64,000 nucleotides of DNA from contig CM040101.1 of the NCBI GenBank assembly GCA_022496805.1, positions 4,714,501-4,778,500 on the forward strand, in the 5' to 3' direction. A program made the translations under genes and the position numbers. The stretch is from Pohlia nutans. Taxonomy: Eukaryota > Streptophyta > Bryopsida > Bryales > Mniaceae. Below are positions 49,068 to 61,462 of the stretch, piece by piece. Under the pieces are notes generated by a model. It was given only the letters and a program-made list of their open reading frames with translations, was not told the DNA's origin and did not search any database. Within the stretch, counting starts at the first letter, position 1, and each line of letters begins with the position of its first letter.

Positions 49068-49354
49068 CATCAAGAATTTAGGACCTCACTGATTTTTAAC
49101 GATTTTTGTGCGATATCCAATATTTCATGAGTGCATGCATTTTTAGCACGGATTCCGCTCAAATTTCGCACTAATTCTTCGCTGAATCCGCACAGATTCT
49201 ACATTCACTCTTTTCGTTATCTAACAAAGTGCAAAATCCGTGCGGGATTAGCACAAAATCCGTGCAGAATTCGTGCAAAAAATGCACGAACCCATGAAAT
49301 ATTGAATGTTGCATGGAAATCGTTTAAGATCCATTAGGTCCTAAATTCCTGATG
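49068..49354. mobile_element. Fold-back MITE, pogo/Tc1-like interior (copy 1)
   Basis: Long inverted arms: catcaagaatttaggacctc at the left and taggtcctaaattcctgatg at the right, with ccaatatttcatgagtg/acccatgaaatattgaat and gcacggattccg-like arms inside. The interior is the same as at 53127-53420. Confidence 0.8.
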
Positions 49355-49753
49355 TGCTATCTACAATGAATGTCAAACTACTTTATGTTCGGTGCCTCGG
49401 TGGCCATCGAAGGGAGAGTTCTCACAACTGCCAATTAAAAAACCGTTATGTTACTGCACATACCAAATTGCAGAGGCACTCAAAAGTCAAAAGACTCTTG
49501 AGGTTTAGAAAAAAATGCTATTTTCTTTCTGAGACCTGAAATGAAGGCCTAACAATAAACATCATGTGATGAGAGTTACAAACAAACAAACAAACAAACA
49601 ATAAATAAGCTCGGATGCATTTATTACCTTCATGTGTAGCTTTCTACAGAAGGTAATATTCCAGTCAAGAGCCTTTTTTCTGACCAAAGCATGATCAACT
49701 GAATTTTACACTTGAGTGTACATGTATGTACAAGTCAAAGAGGGGCTCTTTCG
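49355..49753. other. 3' flank of the SPD1-like gene
   Basis: Probable 3' untranslated region. A run of AAAC units lies at 49580-49600 and an AATAAG-type sequence follows. No other feature. Confidence 0.4.
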
Positions 49754-52700
49754 TTACTCGGGAAGAACAGGAAGTCTTCCAGGGCTAGTACCGCCCGGAA
49801 CAGACACACCCAGATCCTCAACATCAGAATCAAATTCTTCTTCGTCGTCTACTTCAAAAGTCTCCTCATCCGGCACCTGCTCAATGGTGGCACTGGTTCT
49901 AATCAATTGAGAAGGAAGAATGCGAAGCCTCTTGTTCACCTCGGAGCCAATTTGCTCCGATGCTAACTGGTAACTTTCGACTAATTTGATTTGCAATGCC
50001 ACAACTTCCGGCGATCTGGGCAGAAGCTCAGCAGGTTGACCCTTCGGTATCACTATCTGCTCCACTGCTACTCGTGCCTCCTGAAAACCATCATTATTAT
50101 TTCATCACAACATCACTGCATCAATTTCAACCCCGGGGGGTGCACTCTACATCATGTTTGAGAATCACGTGCGTTTACATCATGTTTAAGAATCACGTGC
50201 GTTCATGACCCCTTTAAAAAACCCCCTTGTATACAAGAGGTTATATGTCTAAATATCTTTGTATACACATATATTCCGTTTTAAATATATGTTTAATGTA
50301 AGTATACGTGAATATTTTCAGTTCTAAATGTGTTTATTGTATGTATACATAATACGACAGTGTTCAAATTAATACCCCTTCTGTGCACTCACGTATACTC
50401 GTACATGTTTAGTATAGTGCAGCCCCCAGGATTTCAACAACATTCCAAACCTCAAAGAGTAGTGACGAGTTTCATGTACTAATATAGCTCACAGATATCG
50501 GAGAAGAATGGAGTAGAAGCTTTTTATTATGTTACCTCCAAAGCATCAATGTCATCTTCAGAAGTTGACCGTCTAAATTCCAATTCTGGCTTCTGTCCTT
50601 CATCACCTCTTGACTGGCTGGCTGAGGCAAGGGCGTTGTTACCTAGTGACTCCATACTCATTATTGCTCGCATGGCCCTCACCATTTGTGCCATTGTGTT
50701 AGCCTGCCACAGGAAATTCCAGAAGTCAAAGACACAACCTTATTCAAACACATCTAACTCTTTAATTTGCCTGAATGCAATTAGGCCAGTGGTTGCCTCT
50801 TGTAAACATTTGAAAATTAAATTTTCATTATTGAAGTAGTATAAACGTGTATGTAATAAATACTATAAGATAATATATTAAGATAGTACATTGCTTGCAA
50901 AATTAGATTTTTCTTAACCCTTAAAGGACCAAGGACTCATAGTTTTAAAATGACAAATTCAACTGATCATATTGTGAAAAATACAATACAAATAGAACTA
51001 GATTCTATATCTGTGGAATTAGTGAAGAACATTGCATGTATTCATCAAAAAGACAAATAAATTTGAATAAAAGGAAGTTTACAAAGACCTATTCAAAATC
51101 ACTATAAAAATCATGAGGTTCAATTTGGGCTCCTTGGTCCTTTAGGGGTTAACTTAGCGTTGTGTGAAAAGATATGTTTTAAAGCGGACAGTGTGAAAAG
51201 GGTGTTCAGTAGGAAAGTGGACTCTCAAGAGGTGTAAATCATTGGCTAGTTTCTGTCCAAACCAACAGGAAGCTTAACAAAATGTATCAAAAGAAAGAAG
51301 AGATCATATCCTACATTTTTTTTAATGATAGAAATATGTAAATATGAGCTTCCAAAGTGGGTTTTTTCGTTATTAGTTTGGGGAATTCGGGGTAAGTAGG
51401 CAGGTGGAGAATGATGAACTAACCTTGATTACGAATATAGGAAGTTGTCTAAACTTGGCCATTCCCCTAACCCAAGAATTCGACTTGAGTTTGGACCGGA
51501 GTGCCAGAACAGCGTCAGCAGCTCCTATGTCCTCAGTGATCTGAACCGTGTTTTCTAAACCCATGACGTCCATAACCTGCTCCAGGGACTCTTCTGTGAC
51601 CTGTAGACACAGAACCCAAACATAAAACTAAGGCTCAGTCTCTGACCTAAAAGCAATGATAACAAAAAAACATATCTTGTGTTTTGTGCAAACCATTATT
51701 CCATATGGTTTGTTTTCACTTTCAAAAGTCTGTGCTTTGGAAGAGTTGCAAAGTGAAAAACAATTTTTTTACAAGAACAATTTTTTTACCTCTAGAAGCT
51801 CAAAACAATAAGTGTGAGTGAGTTTTGATTACCTCGTGGAGATACAAGAGGATAGGAACATCTGAACGCTCCCATGACTGACCAGTCCCTCGGTCTTCTC
51901 CGAAATCGTAATCTTCATCCTCATCACGTTCATTCTCATCAGTCCAGTCAGATGCAAATGTGGAACTGGATCCCGAGCTGCTAGTTCCAGGCCTTGACTG
52001 GGCTACATACTCGGTCACATTCCCCACCACAACTTCACCATGCTCATTCATTTTTCGTACCTCAACCCTCGGCATTTTCCCTGGTAAAAAAATAAAAATG
52101 CATAACAGACATTTGAGAAGGCAACAGAGGCAGAGCATAGTATACAGATGACCCTCTCTAAGTGTTGCTCTTTTAACCTCTAAAGGACCAAGGATTCATG
52201 GTTTCAAAATGCCAAATTCAATTGATCATATTGTCAAAGATAAAATTCAAATTTTATATCACCAAAATCAGTGAAGAACATAGCGTGTGTTGGTAAAAGA
52301 ATCAAAATAAATTTAAACAGAAGGAAGTCCGCAGAGGATCTACTCAAAAATGCTAAAAGAACATGAGACCCAATTTGGGCTTCTCGGTCCTTTTAGGGTT
52401 AACCAGAGAACGTTCTCTGCAAATATCTAGCGGTAAGATGAAGAAGTGTAAGATGATGCCCTGAGCTCTTTGTTAATATGAGATTGAAAAACTGCAGGAG
52501 AGGAGGGTTGAGAGGGCAGGACCAGCAAGCAACGCATCGACTGTGGCTGCCAAACTGCGGTGCACACGCCACTCGGTTCTGGAGATCATTTCACAAGCAG
52601 ATGAAAAAGTAGGTGGTCCCTGCCTCTCCAGCACACTCTTCTGCACTCGTCTCCTTCGTGCTTCCTCATCACCGAGTGTCACACTCTATTGACCATCTCC

Positions 52701-55700
52701 AATTTCACACCCATCCCAACAACCTTGTGAGCATTAATATTTTCAACAAAAATCGCAACACGTAAAATGCAAGACAAACCTCTCTAATGACACTGCCTCT
52801 AAATGCACTCACATGTGTTCATGTGGAAGTTGGACCAAGGATTCATGGTTTCAAAATGTCGCTTATATTGTGACGAATATAATTCAGGTCGGGTCAAATT
52901 TTATATCACCAGAATCAGTGAAGAACATTGTATAAGCTCGTCAAAATACCAATACATTTGAACTAAAGGAAGTCTGCATACGACTTCCTCAAAAATGCTA
53001 AGAAGCACGAGGCCCAATTCGGGCTTCTTGGTCCTTTTAAGGATTAAATGTGACAGATTCTCAGGATAGACAGGGAATGTGCAATTGCAGAGTACAGGTA
53101 AGACAGGTACACTCAACCCTCTCTAACATCAGGAATTTAGGACCCCACGGATTTTAAACGATTTCCGTGCGACATCCGATATTTCATGGGTTCGTACATT
53201 TTTCGCACAGATTCTTCATGGATTTTGCACTAATTCCGCATGGATTCTGCACTGTGTAAGATAACGAAAAGAGTGAATGTAAAAGCTGTGCGGATTTAAT
53301 GCAGAATTAGCGCAAAATCCGTGTAGAATCCGTGCGAAAAATGTACGAACCCATGAAATATCAGATGTCGCACGGAAATCGTTTAAAATCAGTGAGGTCC
53401 TAAATTCCTAATGCAATGACACTGCCTCGGGAGGCTTCTAAATTGGACAACGTCCACAAGTTGTCCAATTAGATTCTCAGGATATACAGGAGATGTGCGA
53501 TTACAAAGTGTGTCAGTCGAGAGGGTTGAGTGTATGTCTCGACATACTCGTTGGCATAATAATAACTTCTCAAGGATGCAAAAAAAGAAACCCTAATGTG
53601 CGTACCTGAATGCCCCCTGCCAGCATTTGCAGGGACGGATTCTTGATTAGGTTTTCCACAGTCATGCCGTGTGCAGTGCCCACCAATTGGACACCACGTT
53701 GCGCAATGGTTCCGGCAGCGTTGGCTTCTAACTCCGTTCCGATCTCATCGATAACAATAACTTGGGGCATGTGATTCTCCACCGCCTCAATCATAACCTG
53801 CAAACAGACATATCGATTAAAAGCCCCAAAAAACCAGAATTGAAAAACCAACGAAACAGGAAAATCGACAGTGTGTTTATGACTATTAGAAAAAATGTTT
53901 TGTTTTGATTTTTCATTGAACTATAGATCTCTGTGACCAGTGACCTTATAAAAGTGTTCGAAAATCCCTCAAAAAGGACGTGCATGGATTAAAGCTTTCA
54001 CACAATTTCAACCTATAATGTAGATGAGATTGAATTTCAAAGTATTGACCCTACCTTATGCTGTAGGTCTACTTTGGGGACTTGCATCCGACGAGCCATA
54101 CCAATGCCTTCATGAGGAATATCACCATCACCAGCTATTTCATTCGACGTGTCTACAATGACCACTCTCTTGTGATACTCATCAGCCAACATCCGAGCAA
54201 TCTCCCTGCACAACAAACACAGACGACGATACATCAATTGGGTTGATTCTTTGTTGAATTCAAAATGTAAAGTTGGCTTCATTGTTATGATCATACAATG
54301 TTTCTGTGATGGTGTAGCCACTATCTCTCTACCATAACTACTTCAATAGAGATTTCCCAAAAGCAAAGCATTAGAGATCATTGAATGTGTTATAGAAATT
54401 GTTTGACTATTTGAATTATGTACCTGATGGCAGTGGTCTTGCCGACACCCGGAGGGCCCATGAGCAACAACGAGCCGCTGCTTGCCACCAGATCCCTCAC
54501 CATCTCCGCACTGCCCGAGATCGCTCGCCCTACCCTGCACGTCAGCCCCACCACTCGCCCTCCCCGAGTCCGCATTGCACTCACACGATGGAGCGTGCGG
54601 TCAATCCCTGCTCTGTTGTCCTCTCCGAATTCTCCCGTCTGTCAAATCATGGCAGCAAGCAGTTTATGAAACCACATTATGTATAGTGACCTTTTGTTCG
54701 TTGATCTACCTATTATCAGTTGGTCACTGAAATTGATCATTATGTCAAAATAGAGAGGGTGAGGGTTTTGCCTCAATGCTGAATGCGGACACGTAAACAA
54801 TACTATGAATTGAGGAGATAAAGGAGTTTTCAGTTGGTAGCTCTCAAACCCTACTAGAGATTGGTTGCAGCCAATACACGTAAGGCTACTGGTGATACAA
54901 CGAGAACAATCGAGTGAAACATGACGAAATGGCTCCATTCAAGTTGCTGAAAGAGACTGATAAATGTGCAATACTATGAAGTGGGAACAGTCGACGATAA
55001 TGAAAGAGTAGTTTCAATTGGTAGCTCTCAAACCCTACTGGGAATTGGTTGCAGCCAATGCACGTAAGGCTAGTGGTGACGCAACAAGAACAACAATCGA
55101 ATGAAACATGACGAAATGACTCCATTCAAATTGACTGGACATGTGAGCAATACTATGAAGTGAGGACAGTCAAGAACAACGAAAAACTGAGTAGCTCTCA
55201 AACCCTACTGGAAATTGGTTGCAGACAATGCATGTTAGACGACCGGTGACGCAACAAGAACAATCGAATGAAACATGGCTCCATTCAAATTGACTGGACA
55301 TGTGAGCAATACTATGAAGTGATGACAGTCAAGAGTAGTCTCAGTTGGTAGCTCTCAAACCCTACTGGAAATTGGTCCGGTGATGCTACAAGAGCAATCC
55401 AGACACATGACGATTGCAAATTTGAATGGAGCCAATGCACGTAAGGCTACTGGTGAACAATCGAATGAAACATGACGAAACGGCTCCATTCAAATTGCTG
55501 AAAGAGACTTCTAAATGTGGATATGTGAGCAATACTATGAAGTGAGGACAGGCAAGAGCAGCTCTCAAACCCTACTGGAAATTGGTCTGGTGATGATGCT
55601 ATAAGAGCAATCCGGAGAAACGTGACGATTGCAAATTGGTGGAAAGAGATGACGACGATACCATGGAGATGGCATGCTGAAGATCTTGAGCGGTGACTTT

Positions 55701-56117
55701 GGTCTCGGAGATGTACCAATCGCCGGAGGGGAAGCGCGCCAGAGGCCGACGCCCTAAGTCCAGCACAATCTCCACGAGGTTATGAATCTCCGCGTGCGCC
55801 ACCAGCTTTTGCCCAATGTGCTCGGGGACCAACACCAGCAGCTTCCAAAGCTCGTCACTGATCTCCCCCGCCGCTTCCTCCAATGCAACAACAGGGGCAG
55901 CAGCAATCACCACATTCTCCTGAGGATCCACAGACGCGACATTGCGAGTCACAGAATTCATCGCTTTGACATTAGCACGGTCCCCTAATTTCATGGATAC
56001 ACAACATGATGATTTCCTTCGCCTTCTGCAATACCAGACGATGCGGCTACTGGAGCAGCATTGCGACAGCGAGTGACGAGATCTCACGGGAAACGAAATA
56101 GACAACACCGACTCCAT
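49754..56117 (-). CDS. SPD1: SPD1/ycf45-like plastid P-loop NTPase
   Basis: Nine minus-strand exons: 56117-55662, 54638-54424, 54205-54055, 53797-53606, 52685-52523, 52080-51833, 51600-51424, 50703-50536, 50080-49754. All junctions are GT-AG and in phase, giving 698 residues. The arginine/serine-rich N-terminus suggests a plastid transit peptide. Conserved core: [31 protein letters not shown], Walker [10 protein letters not shown] (213-221), [15 protein letters not shown], Walker B VIVIDE (287-292) and [15 protein letters not shown] variable acidic linker follows (about 430-450), then [14 protein letters not shown] and a C-terminal [21 protein letters not shown] region. This is the ycf45 family: plastid-encoded in some algae and nuclear in land plants. 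Arabidopsis SPD1 is needed for seedling plastid development. No breaks are seen; the introns are rich in MITEs. Confidence 0.95.
50914..51152. mobile_element. TTAA-flanked MITE, family B, in SPD1 intron 7
   Basis: TTAACCCTTAAAGGACCAAG at the left and ccttggtcctttaggggTTAA at the right, 239 bp. Perfect TTAA on both sides and short terminal inverted repeats (CCCTTAAAGGACCAAGG / CCTTGGTCCTTTAGGGG). Confidence 0.88.
52173..52402. mobile_element. TTAA-flanked MITE, family B, in SPD1 intron 5
   Basis: TTAACCTCTAAAGGACCAAG at the left and ctcggtccttttagggTTAA at the right, 230 bp; same interior as the intron 7 copy. Confidence 0.88.
52830..53047. mobile_element. TTAA-type MITE, family B (truncated), in SPD1 intron 4
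   Basis: ggaccaaggattcatggttt near the left, cttggtccttttaaggatTAA at the right. The left terminal TTAACCC is missing. Confidence 0.7.
53110..53532. mobile_element. Tc1/mariner (pogo)-like MITE with TA duplication, SPD1 intron 4
   Basis: Outer inverted repeats CACTCAACCCTCTCT and agagggttgagtg, flanked by TA (53108-53109, 53533-53534). An inner fold-back (about 53127-53420; ggaatttaggaccccac / gtgaggtcctaaattcc) is shared with the copy at 49068-49354. The terminal style resembles pogo/Tigger-type elements. Confidence 0.75.
54837..55600. repeat. Five-unit degenerate tandem repeat in SPD1 intron 1
   Basis: Units begin with gctctcaaaccctact near 54839, 55023, 55193, 55350 and 55561, spaced 157-211 bp. 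Each also has gaaattggttgcag, aatgcacgtaagg-like and gaaacatgacgaa words and aatactatgaagtga. The repeat is intronic, between the transit-peptide exon and the first core exon. Confidence 0.9.
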
Positions 56118-56736
56118 TTTACAACTACTACGTTCTCAAATCTCCTCGCAATCCAAACCGTGTCAATCCAAACCGACATAACCCAACCGAAAACACATTG
56201 CTCTGTTCCTATTAAGAAGATTACACACAGAGCAAGTGAGTGAGCAAGCAGCTGAATTTCTGTGACAGGGAATATTCGATTGATGGTTTGCGATGAAACA
56301 AAGCTCCCAGTTAATTGGGTGGTGCAACGCAGCCGTTGCTTATCCACTCACGAACTAACTTGTACTCACAGAAATTCCTACACTTGCACAAATTCTCTCA
56401 ATTCTCCTCCTCTCTTCTGTTTTGGAAGCTGGATTCTCTCTTCTTCTTCTTCATTAACGACGAGTGTTCCGGTTTGTTCCGGTTTTGTGAGTGCGTGATG
56501 GCGTGTATGGCTTTTCGATGATGATGTTGTTGTCGCTCATTCGGCTGTTTGAGGAGCAAAAGTGATTGTTTTTGGCTTTGGCTTTTGTGGTTTCGTAGTG
56601 TAGAATAGGTGGAGCAACGTCATCCCTCGTCTGTGCCAACGCTACCTCGCTCATCCACAAGTTGGTTGCTTCCATTTCTGCCTCTTCATCTCTACATGGA
56701 TTCATTCACTAGCTTTAGCAATGAGCTTTGGAGTGA
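56118..56736. other. 5' flank of the SPD1-like gene
   Basis: Probable promoter and leader. CT-rich tracts (tctcttcttcttcttcat near 56437) are of the kind seen in plant leaders. Open frames 56262-56498 and 56315-56521 are not supported. Confidence 0.4.
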
Positions 56737-56875
56737 GGGCCTCTTTACACTAGAGGCGAGAAGCCGTGAGGAGAGAAATTTCAGCCAATGGGAGGCCTAG
56801 AAACCGAGAAGATCAATTTCTCATTGGCTGAAATTTCTCTCCTCATGGCTTCTCGCCTCTAGTGTAAAGAGGCCC
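56737..56875. mobile_element. Near-perfect fold-back element (54-bp arms)
   Basis: 56737-56790 and 56822-56875 are inverse complements with one mismatch (gccGtgagg versus gccAtgagg), separated by 31 bases. The ends are gggcctctttacactagagg. A diverged single arm (gggcctctttacagatgctg) occurs at 10433. It is 620 bp upstream of the SPD1 start codon. Confidence 0.95.
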
Positions 56876-57384
56876 TAAGGATGTGTCTAGGGGTTTTTTT
56901 TATGGGTGATATAAGGTAGAAGTACCTGTAACTGATAAAATAAGGTTTTTAGTATGAAAAATAGTTGAAGTTTCACTGATTACATATTTTTCTTTCACAG
57001 AGAAGCAGAGATCAACTGTAGAATGATAATTTTTTTGAATTTTTTTCTCATTTAATTTAGGTACTGTAGAATGGTAATGTAGGTACGGTATATTAGTCAA
57101 GTTGTTATAAAGGTACGGTATATTACTCATTAAAAATAAAGTGAAAAGTTCTTTGAAACCTACGACTAATGTACCGTACCTTGATAACAGCTTCGTCCTT
57201 CCTCCGACGAATAATTTATTATTTCTAAAAATAGATTCATTTTTCATGAATATTCTTTTAAATCCTCTTTTTCCCCTTGCAATTTTTTTTTCTAAAAAAA
57301 ATTTTCCAAAAAAATTGTCATCTATTTTTAGAATTGTTTAAAAGCGAAGCTGCTATGAAGGTATGATATATATAGCATAATATA
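56876..57384. other. AT-rich intergenic stretch
   Basis: Short inverted words (ggtacggtatatta near 57080 and 57112) occur as direct repeats. No gene recognised. Confidence 0.4.
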
Positions 57385-57599
57385 GCAATGGGAGCCAACA
57401 CCTTTTTGCAATGAGACCACAGTCTAGTTACAATTAGAAACTAAGTTTACTGATGGCAATAACACGGTAATCCCAAAATTCATGGAATACAAATGGCATT
57501 CCTTCATTACTTAGAAAAGTGGATCTAAGTGAAAATTCTCTTTTGATCCAGTTTTCAAAAAGGTACTCCATTGCACTACTCTATTATGCTATGTAGGTT
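57385..57599. repeat. Dispersed repeat J (copy 1)
   Basis: About 70-80% similar by eye to 61908-62113: gcaatgggagcca, agtctagttacaattagaaa, gcattcc, cttttgatccagtttt and ctccattgcact occur in the same order. Ends (gcaatgggagcc / ggctccattgc) are a short inverted repeat, so it is probably a MITE. Confidence 0.75.
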
Positions 57600-59105
57600 C
57601 ACCTCTAATTGACAACAATGAGATCAATTCTTGAACATTTCTCAATAAGATCAATTTCCGAACATTCCCCATTGAGATTATTTCCTTTCAGTCAACATTG
57701 TGTTGGCTTTTGGATCTATGAAACGTAATTTCTAAAAGGCTTAACATGAGGTATTTATCGGCTATGGGTACCTCTACCTTATATATCATTCTCACATGGA
57801 CCTATGCCTCACGTCCCTCCAAATACTCTACAATGAAATGAAGATAGTGAAGGGGCTATTATTCCAAAAAAAACGTTGGATATGTGCCTTTTTCCTTGAA
57901 GGGTGGTCGTGAATTTCAATTTACGAGTAGTAGGCAATAGCTTTGGTGAGAGTCTGTGGTTGTGGGTGTGGATTATAGGATGCCTAAATTAGAACTTTTT
58001 TTTTTAGCATTTGATATAATTGACTAAAATTACATAGTTTTATATAGTAAAAATATGATTGAAGTAAAAAAAAAATCTTGTATACTAAAAGTATGAGTAA
58101 AAATATCATTGGGCAATGGTCTGATATGGGTACCTCGAAAAGCCCTTTTAACTCTGAAATCATTTTCTAGGGCAAGTTTGAATGAGTTACGTTTTTAAAG
58201 CAAAATTAAAAAATGAATCGACCGGATGTGGTTTTGATTTCCTACAGTCATGAAGTACACAAAAAAAAATCACGTAAAAATTGAAGAGTTTTAAAAAATT
58301 TAAAAGAGATCTTTTGTACAAAAATCAGAATTTGTCCCACCTACTTTAAAAAATCCAAAACATTTTTTTAAAATATCCAATGATGTCATTTTGGTACCAA
58401 TTTTTGATATGAAATACATCCAAATATGTGTTATTTGAAATGATTAATTTGAAGGATTAAAAATATTATTAATTTTTTACTACAATGTCTGCTAATGTTG
58501 ATTTTTGGCAATTTTTCCTACTAACAAAGCATAAAAACATGAAAATTAATTTATTCAATTGAAAATTTGAACTTGAATTAAAGCATTGCATGTCTTCTAA
58601 AGTAAAAGTAGTCTTTCAATTTTCATACAAATGCAAGATTTGGAAAAACTAAACTAAAAAATGAATTAGAACGTGTATAAATTAATAAATGATATCTATT
58701 ATACACTTTAGATGAGTATGTCTCACAAGACAATTTTACTATGGAATATGTTCCTTTGGACACTATATCTTCGACACTATAGCCAGGCTATGGTTCTTTT
58801 TGCAACTTGAGGTTATGGTGAATTCTTAAGACAACAACTACATAGGTTGGAGTGGGGTTGGTGGTAGAGGAGAGTATATAAGGGTGGGTGTTGGACATTC
58901 AATTTATTGCCCACTCTTGGTTAGTCTTTAAGAACTTGTGATTAATTGAAATAATAATTTTTGTAATTCAAGTGCTTCATTTAATATAAAAAAATGAAAG
59001 GTTATGATTGTAATTATATGATATGGTTTGATACAATGAGTTATATTTACTATATAAATTGAAAACCGCATAATATTTGATAAAATGTCAAAATAGATAT
59101 TCATT
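57600..59105. other. AT-rich intergenic stretch
   Basis: No supportable gene, RNA or defined repeat. Homopolymer A and T runs are frequent. Confidence 0.4.
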
Positions 59106-60135
59106 TCAAAAGCACGAAGGGAAAGACTGCCTTGTACGGTGCTACGTATGGCAAAAATGTAGATGTAATTGACAAACTCTTGAAATCTTACCCACCCTTG
59201 GATGTCGGCGCACTGAACGATGATGGTCAGTTACCTCTTCATTATGTTGCAATGAGTGGGATGTCCAAAGCTTTCTAAAATTTATTGGTAGATATGCTAG
59301 GATTCGTAATTATCCCAGAAAATAACAGGAGATTGATTCCCCTCCATTTGTTGTACTCTCAAATTCCCTTGACATCGTAGAGGCTATTCTAAAGGGTAGA
59401 AAGTATTTAAAGGTTGACCAACATGATTGGAAAGATTCTACACCCTTGGACTATACAAGGTCATGGTATGTAGATAGAAAAATGGTTTACAAAGGCTTAT
59501 ATGCAAAAAACTTTTCCATGACTACATATAATGCAAGAAAAATGGTGAAGATGTTGAGAGAATTTGATATTATGGGTTTGCGCATTGAGCGGCAAATTTA
59601 TGTAGATTCTGCAAGTGCCATTCTTGTGAGGGCGCCATTCTTGTGAGGGCGACATTCATTGCAAGTGTTACATTTTCATCATAGTTGCAACCTCCACTTG
59701 GTTTGACTCCTTAATACAAGAGTTAGTTTCTTATGACTTTCCCTGCACCGCACAACACGTATGAGTCATTTGTTGCTATGAAAGATCATTGAATAATCGA
59801 GATGTTTAGGGTATTCAACACCTTTTTTTTTCCTTTGTTGTGGGCACTATCAGTAGAGGCGTGGATGCAACTCTACCGAAAATAAGAACGCTATTAAAAG
59901 ATATAGTACTACAAGCATGACATGTAGTGTTGAGGGCACGTTGTTTTTTGATTGTTTCTATAGTGTGTGTAATTGGAGCCTTTGCAAGTATCGGGTTCAT
60001 TGTCCTACCTTCGGTTTTAAAATACCAAAGAAATATGGTTGGAACCAAAGGTTGTACATTGGAGGCGTACTATATGTGTTTGTTTTGTGGAAAGTTATAG
60101 TGAAGATATTTAGTTGGAGTGTTGAACATCTATAG
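59106..60135 (+). pseudogene. Ankyrin-repeat (ACD6/ITN1-like) membrane protein relic
   Basis: Ankyrin-type segments appear in changing frames: KGKTALYGATYGKNVDVIDK and NDDGQLPLHYVAMSG up to a stop at about 59278, NNRRLIPLHLL near 59323, and VDQHDWKDSTPLDYTRSW around 59413-59466. A hydrophobic stretch (FLIVSIVCVIGAFASIGFIV) and a second one (YIGGVLYVFVLWKVIVKIF) end at a stop at 60133-60135. Order and spacing fit a plant ankyrin protein with a C-terminal membrane domain. Multiple stops and frame changes make it a pseudogene. No introns could be fitted. Confidence 0.6.
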
Positions 60136-61194
60136 AAGAGATTCAAGAGTATTTTATATCTTTGTTGACAAGGTGACTGGGTTGTGTTCCACTAGTGTTT
60201 GAATTCTTGTGCGAACAAAGTACAAGAATTAGATGAGACATACATGATTGTATATGAGAAGTAAATAATTCTTATAAATTATTATAATATTTATTTTTAG
60301 CTGTAAAGTATTGAAAACCAATTTATAAACTTGAAGACACGAATTTCATGTTATCATGTTTTACATGTATTGTTGAATTATTTTTTATTGCATGTAGTAG
60401 TTAATTTGTGCATGGTTTCTAGAGATTCTTTTATTGATAAATTAGTTTTTTGGAAATTGGTTATGCATTCAATAATTGCACATTTTAGCATAAATACTAT
60501 TTTATTCTATGCAAAATATTGGTCCCAATGTTATTGAAAATGGTTTTGTACATGAATCCATATACAACAATAATGACATAAATTGAATAAAAATGAGAGT
60601 TTGTAATTTAAAAAAAAAGAAAAATATTATATTCAAGTTTCAAATTATACGCGGAATTGCCCTTGCTATCATAAACAAATATGTAGTCAAAGTAGGAAAA
60701 ATAAAACACCTTCCATTGATTTATGATAGACTATGTTGATCCATATAATGTATCTTAACATAGAGCCATTCATGAAAAATGATTAAAAATGAAAAAATGA
60801 CAAAAGAAACCCAAAACCAGTATTATAGTTATAAATACATATATAGAAAAGACTAACACAAAAGTAGTTCAAATTGTATCCCCTACATAAGACCATGCAT
60901 AGTTAACATACAATAATGCATTAGTTTGACATTTTCAACAAAAAAAAAGCTTGAATAAAAATAAAAAGATTTTTAGCTACATCTATTGCAAAACCAAATG
61001 AAATAAAAAGTTTTGGGATACAATTCTTAAACCAAAAATCAACATCTTGTAAAAATCAATGCACCTTGCAACTAATAGTAAATCACATATTCACAAGAAA
61101 ATTCAACTGTATTTTTACAAACACCACCCTTACAATGACCTACCCAAGCTTAAAAAATGAGGTGAAAATTGAATTTCATCCTTTCAATTGTCAA
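60136..61194. other. Very AT-rich intergenic stretch
   Basis: Only short AT-driven open frames; nothing supportable. Confidence 0.4.
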
Positions 61195-61462
61195 CCCCAA
61201 AAGGACTAAAGATTCATGGTTATAAAAATACAAATTCAATCAATTGCATTGGACATCAAAAGAAGAATTAACATGGGATTAAATGTTTTATCACTAAAAT
61301 CAATAAAGAACATTAGATGAGTTGAATTTTTTTTTAAATATTGAACCAAAAGAAGTCCACAAAATATGAACGGTACTCAATTGCTAATTTCTTTTGATTT
61401 TTAAACAATTTAAAAATAATAATTTAAAGCCAATTTAGGCTTTTTTGGTTTTTGAGGGAATA
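61195..61462. repeat. Diverged family B-like repeat
   Basis: ccaaaaggactaaagattca near the left and aggcttttttggtttttgag at the right keep the family B order (attcatggttat, atcactaaaatcaataaaga, agaagtccac), but the TTAA ends are gone. A second diverged copy appears at about 61590-61860. Confidence 0.55.
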
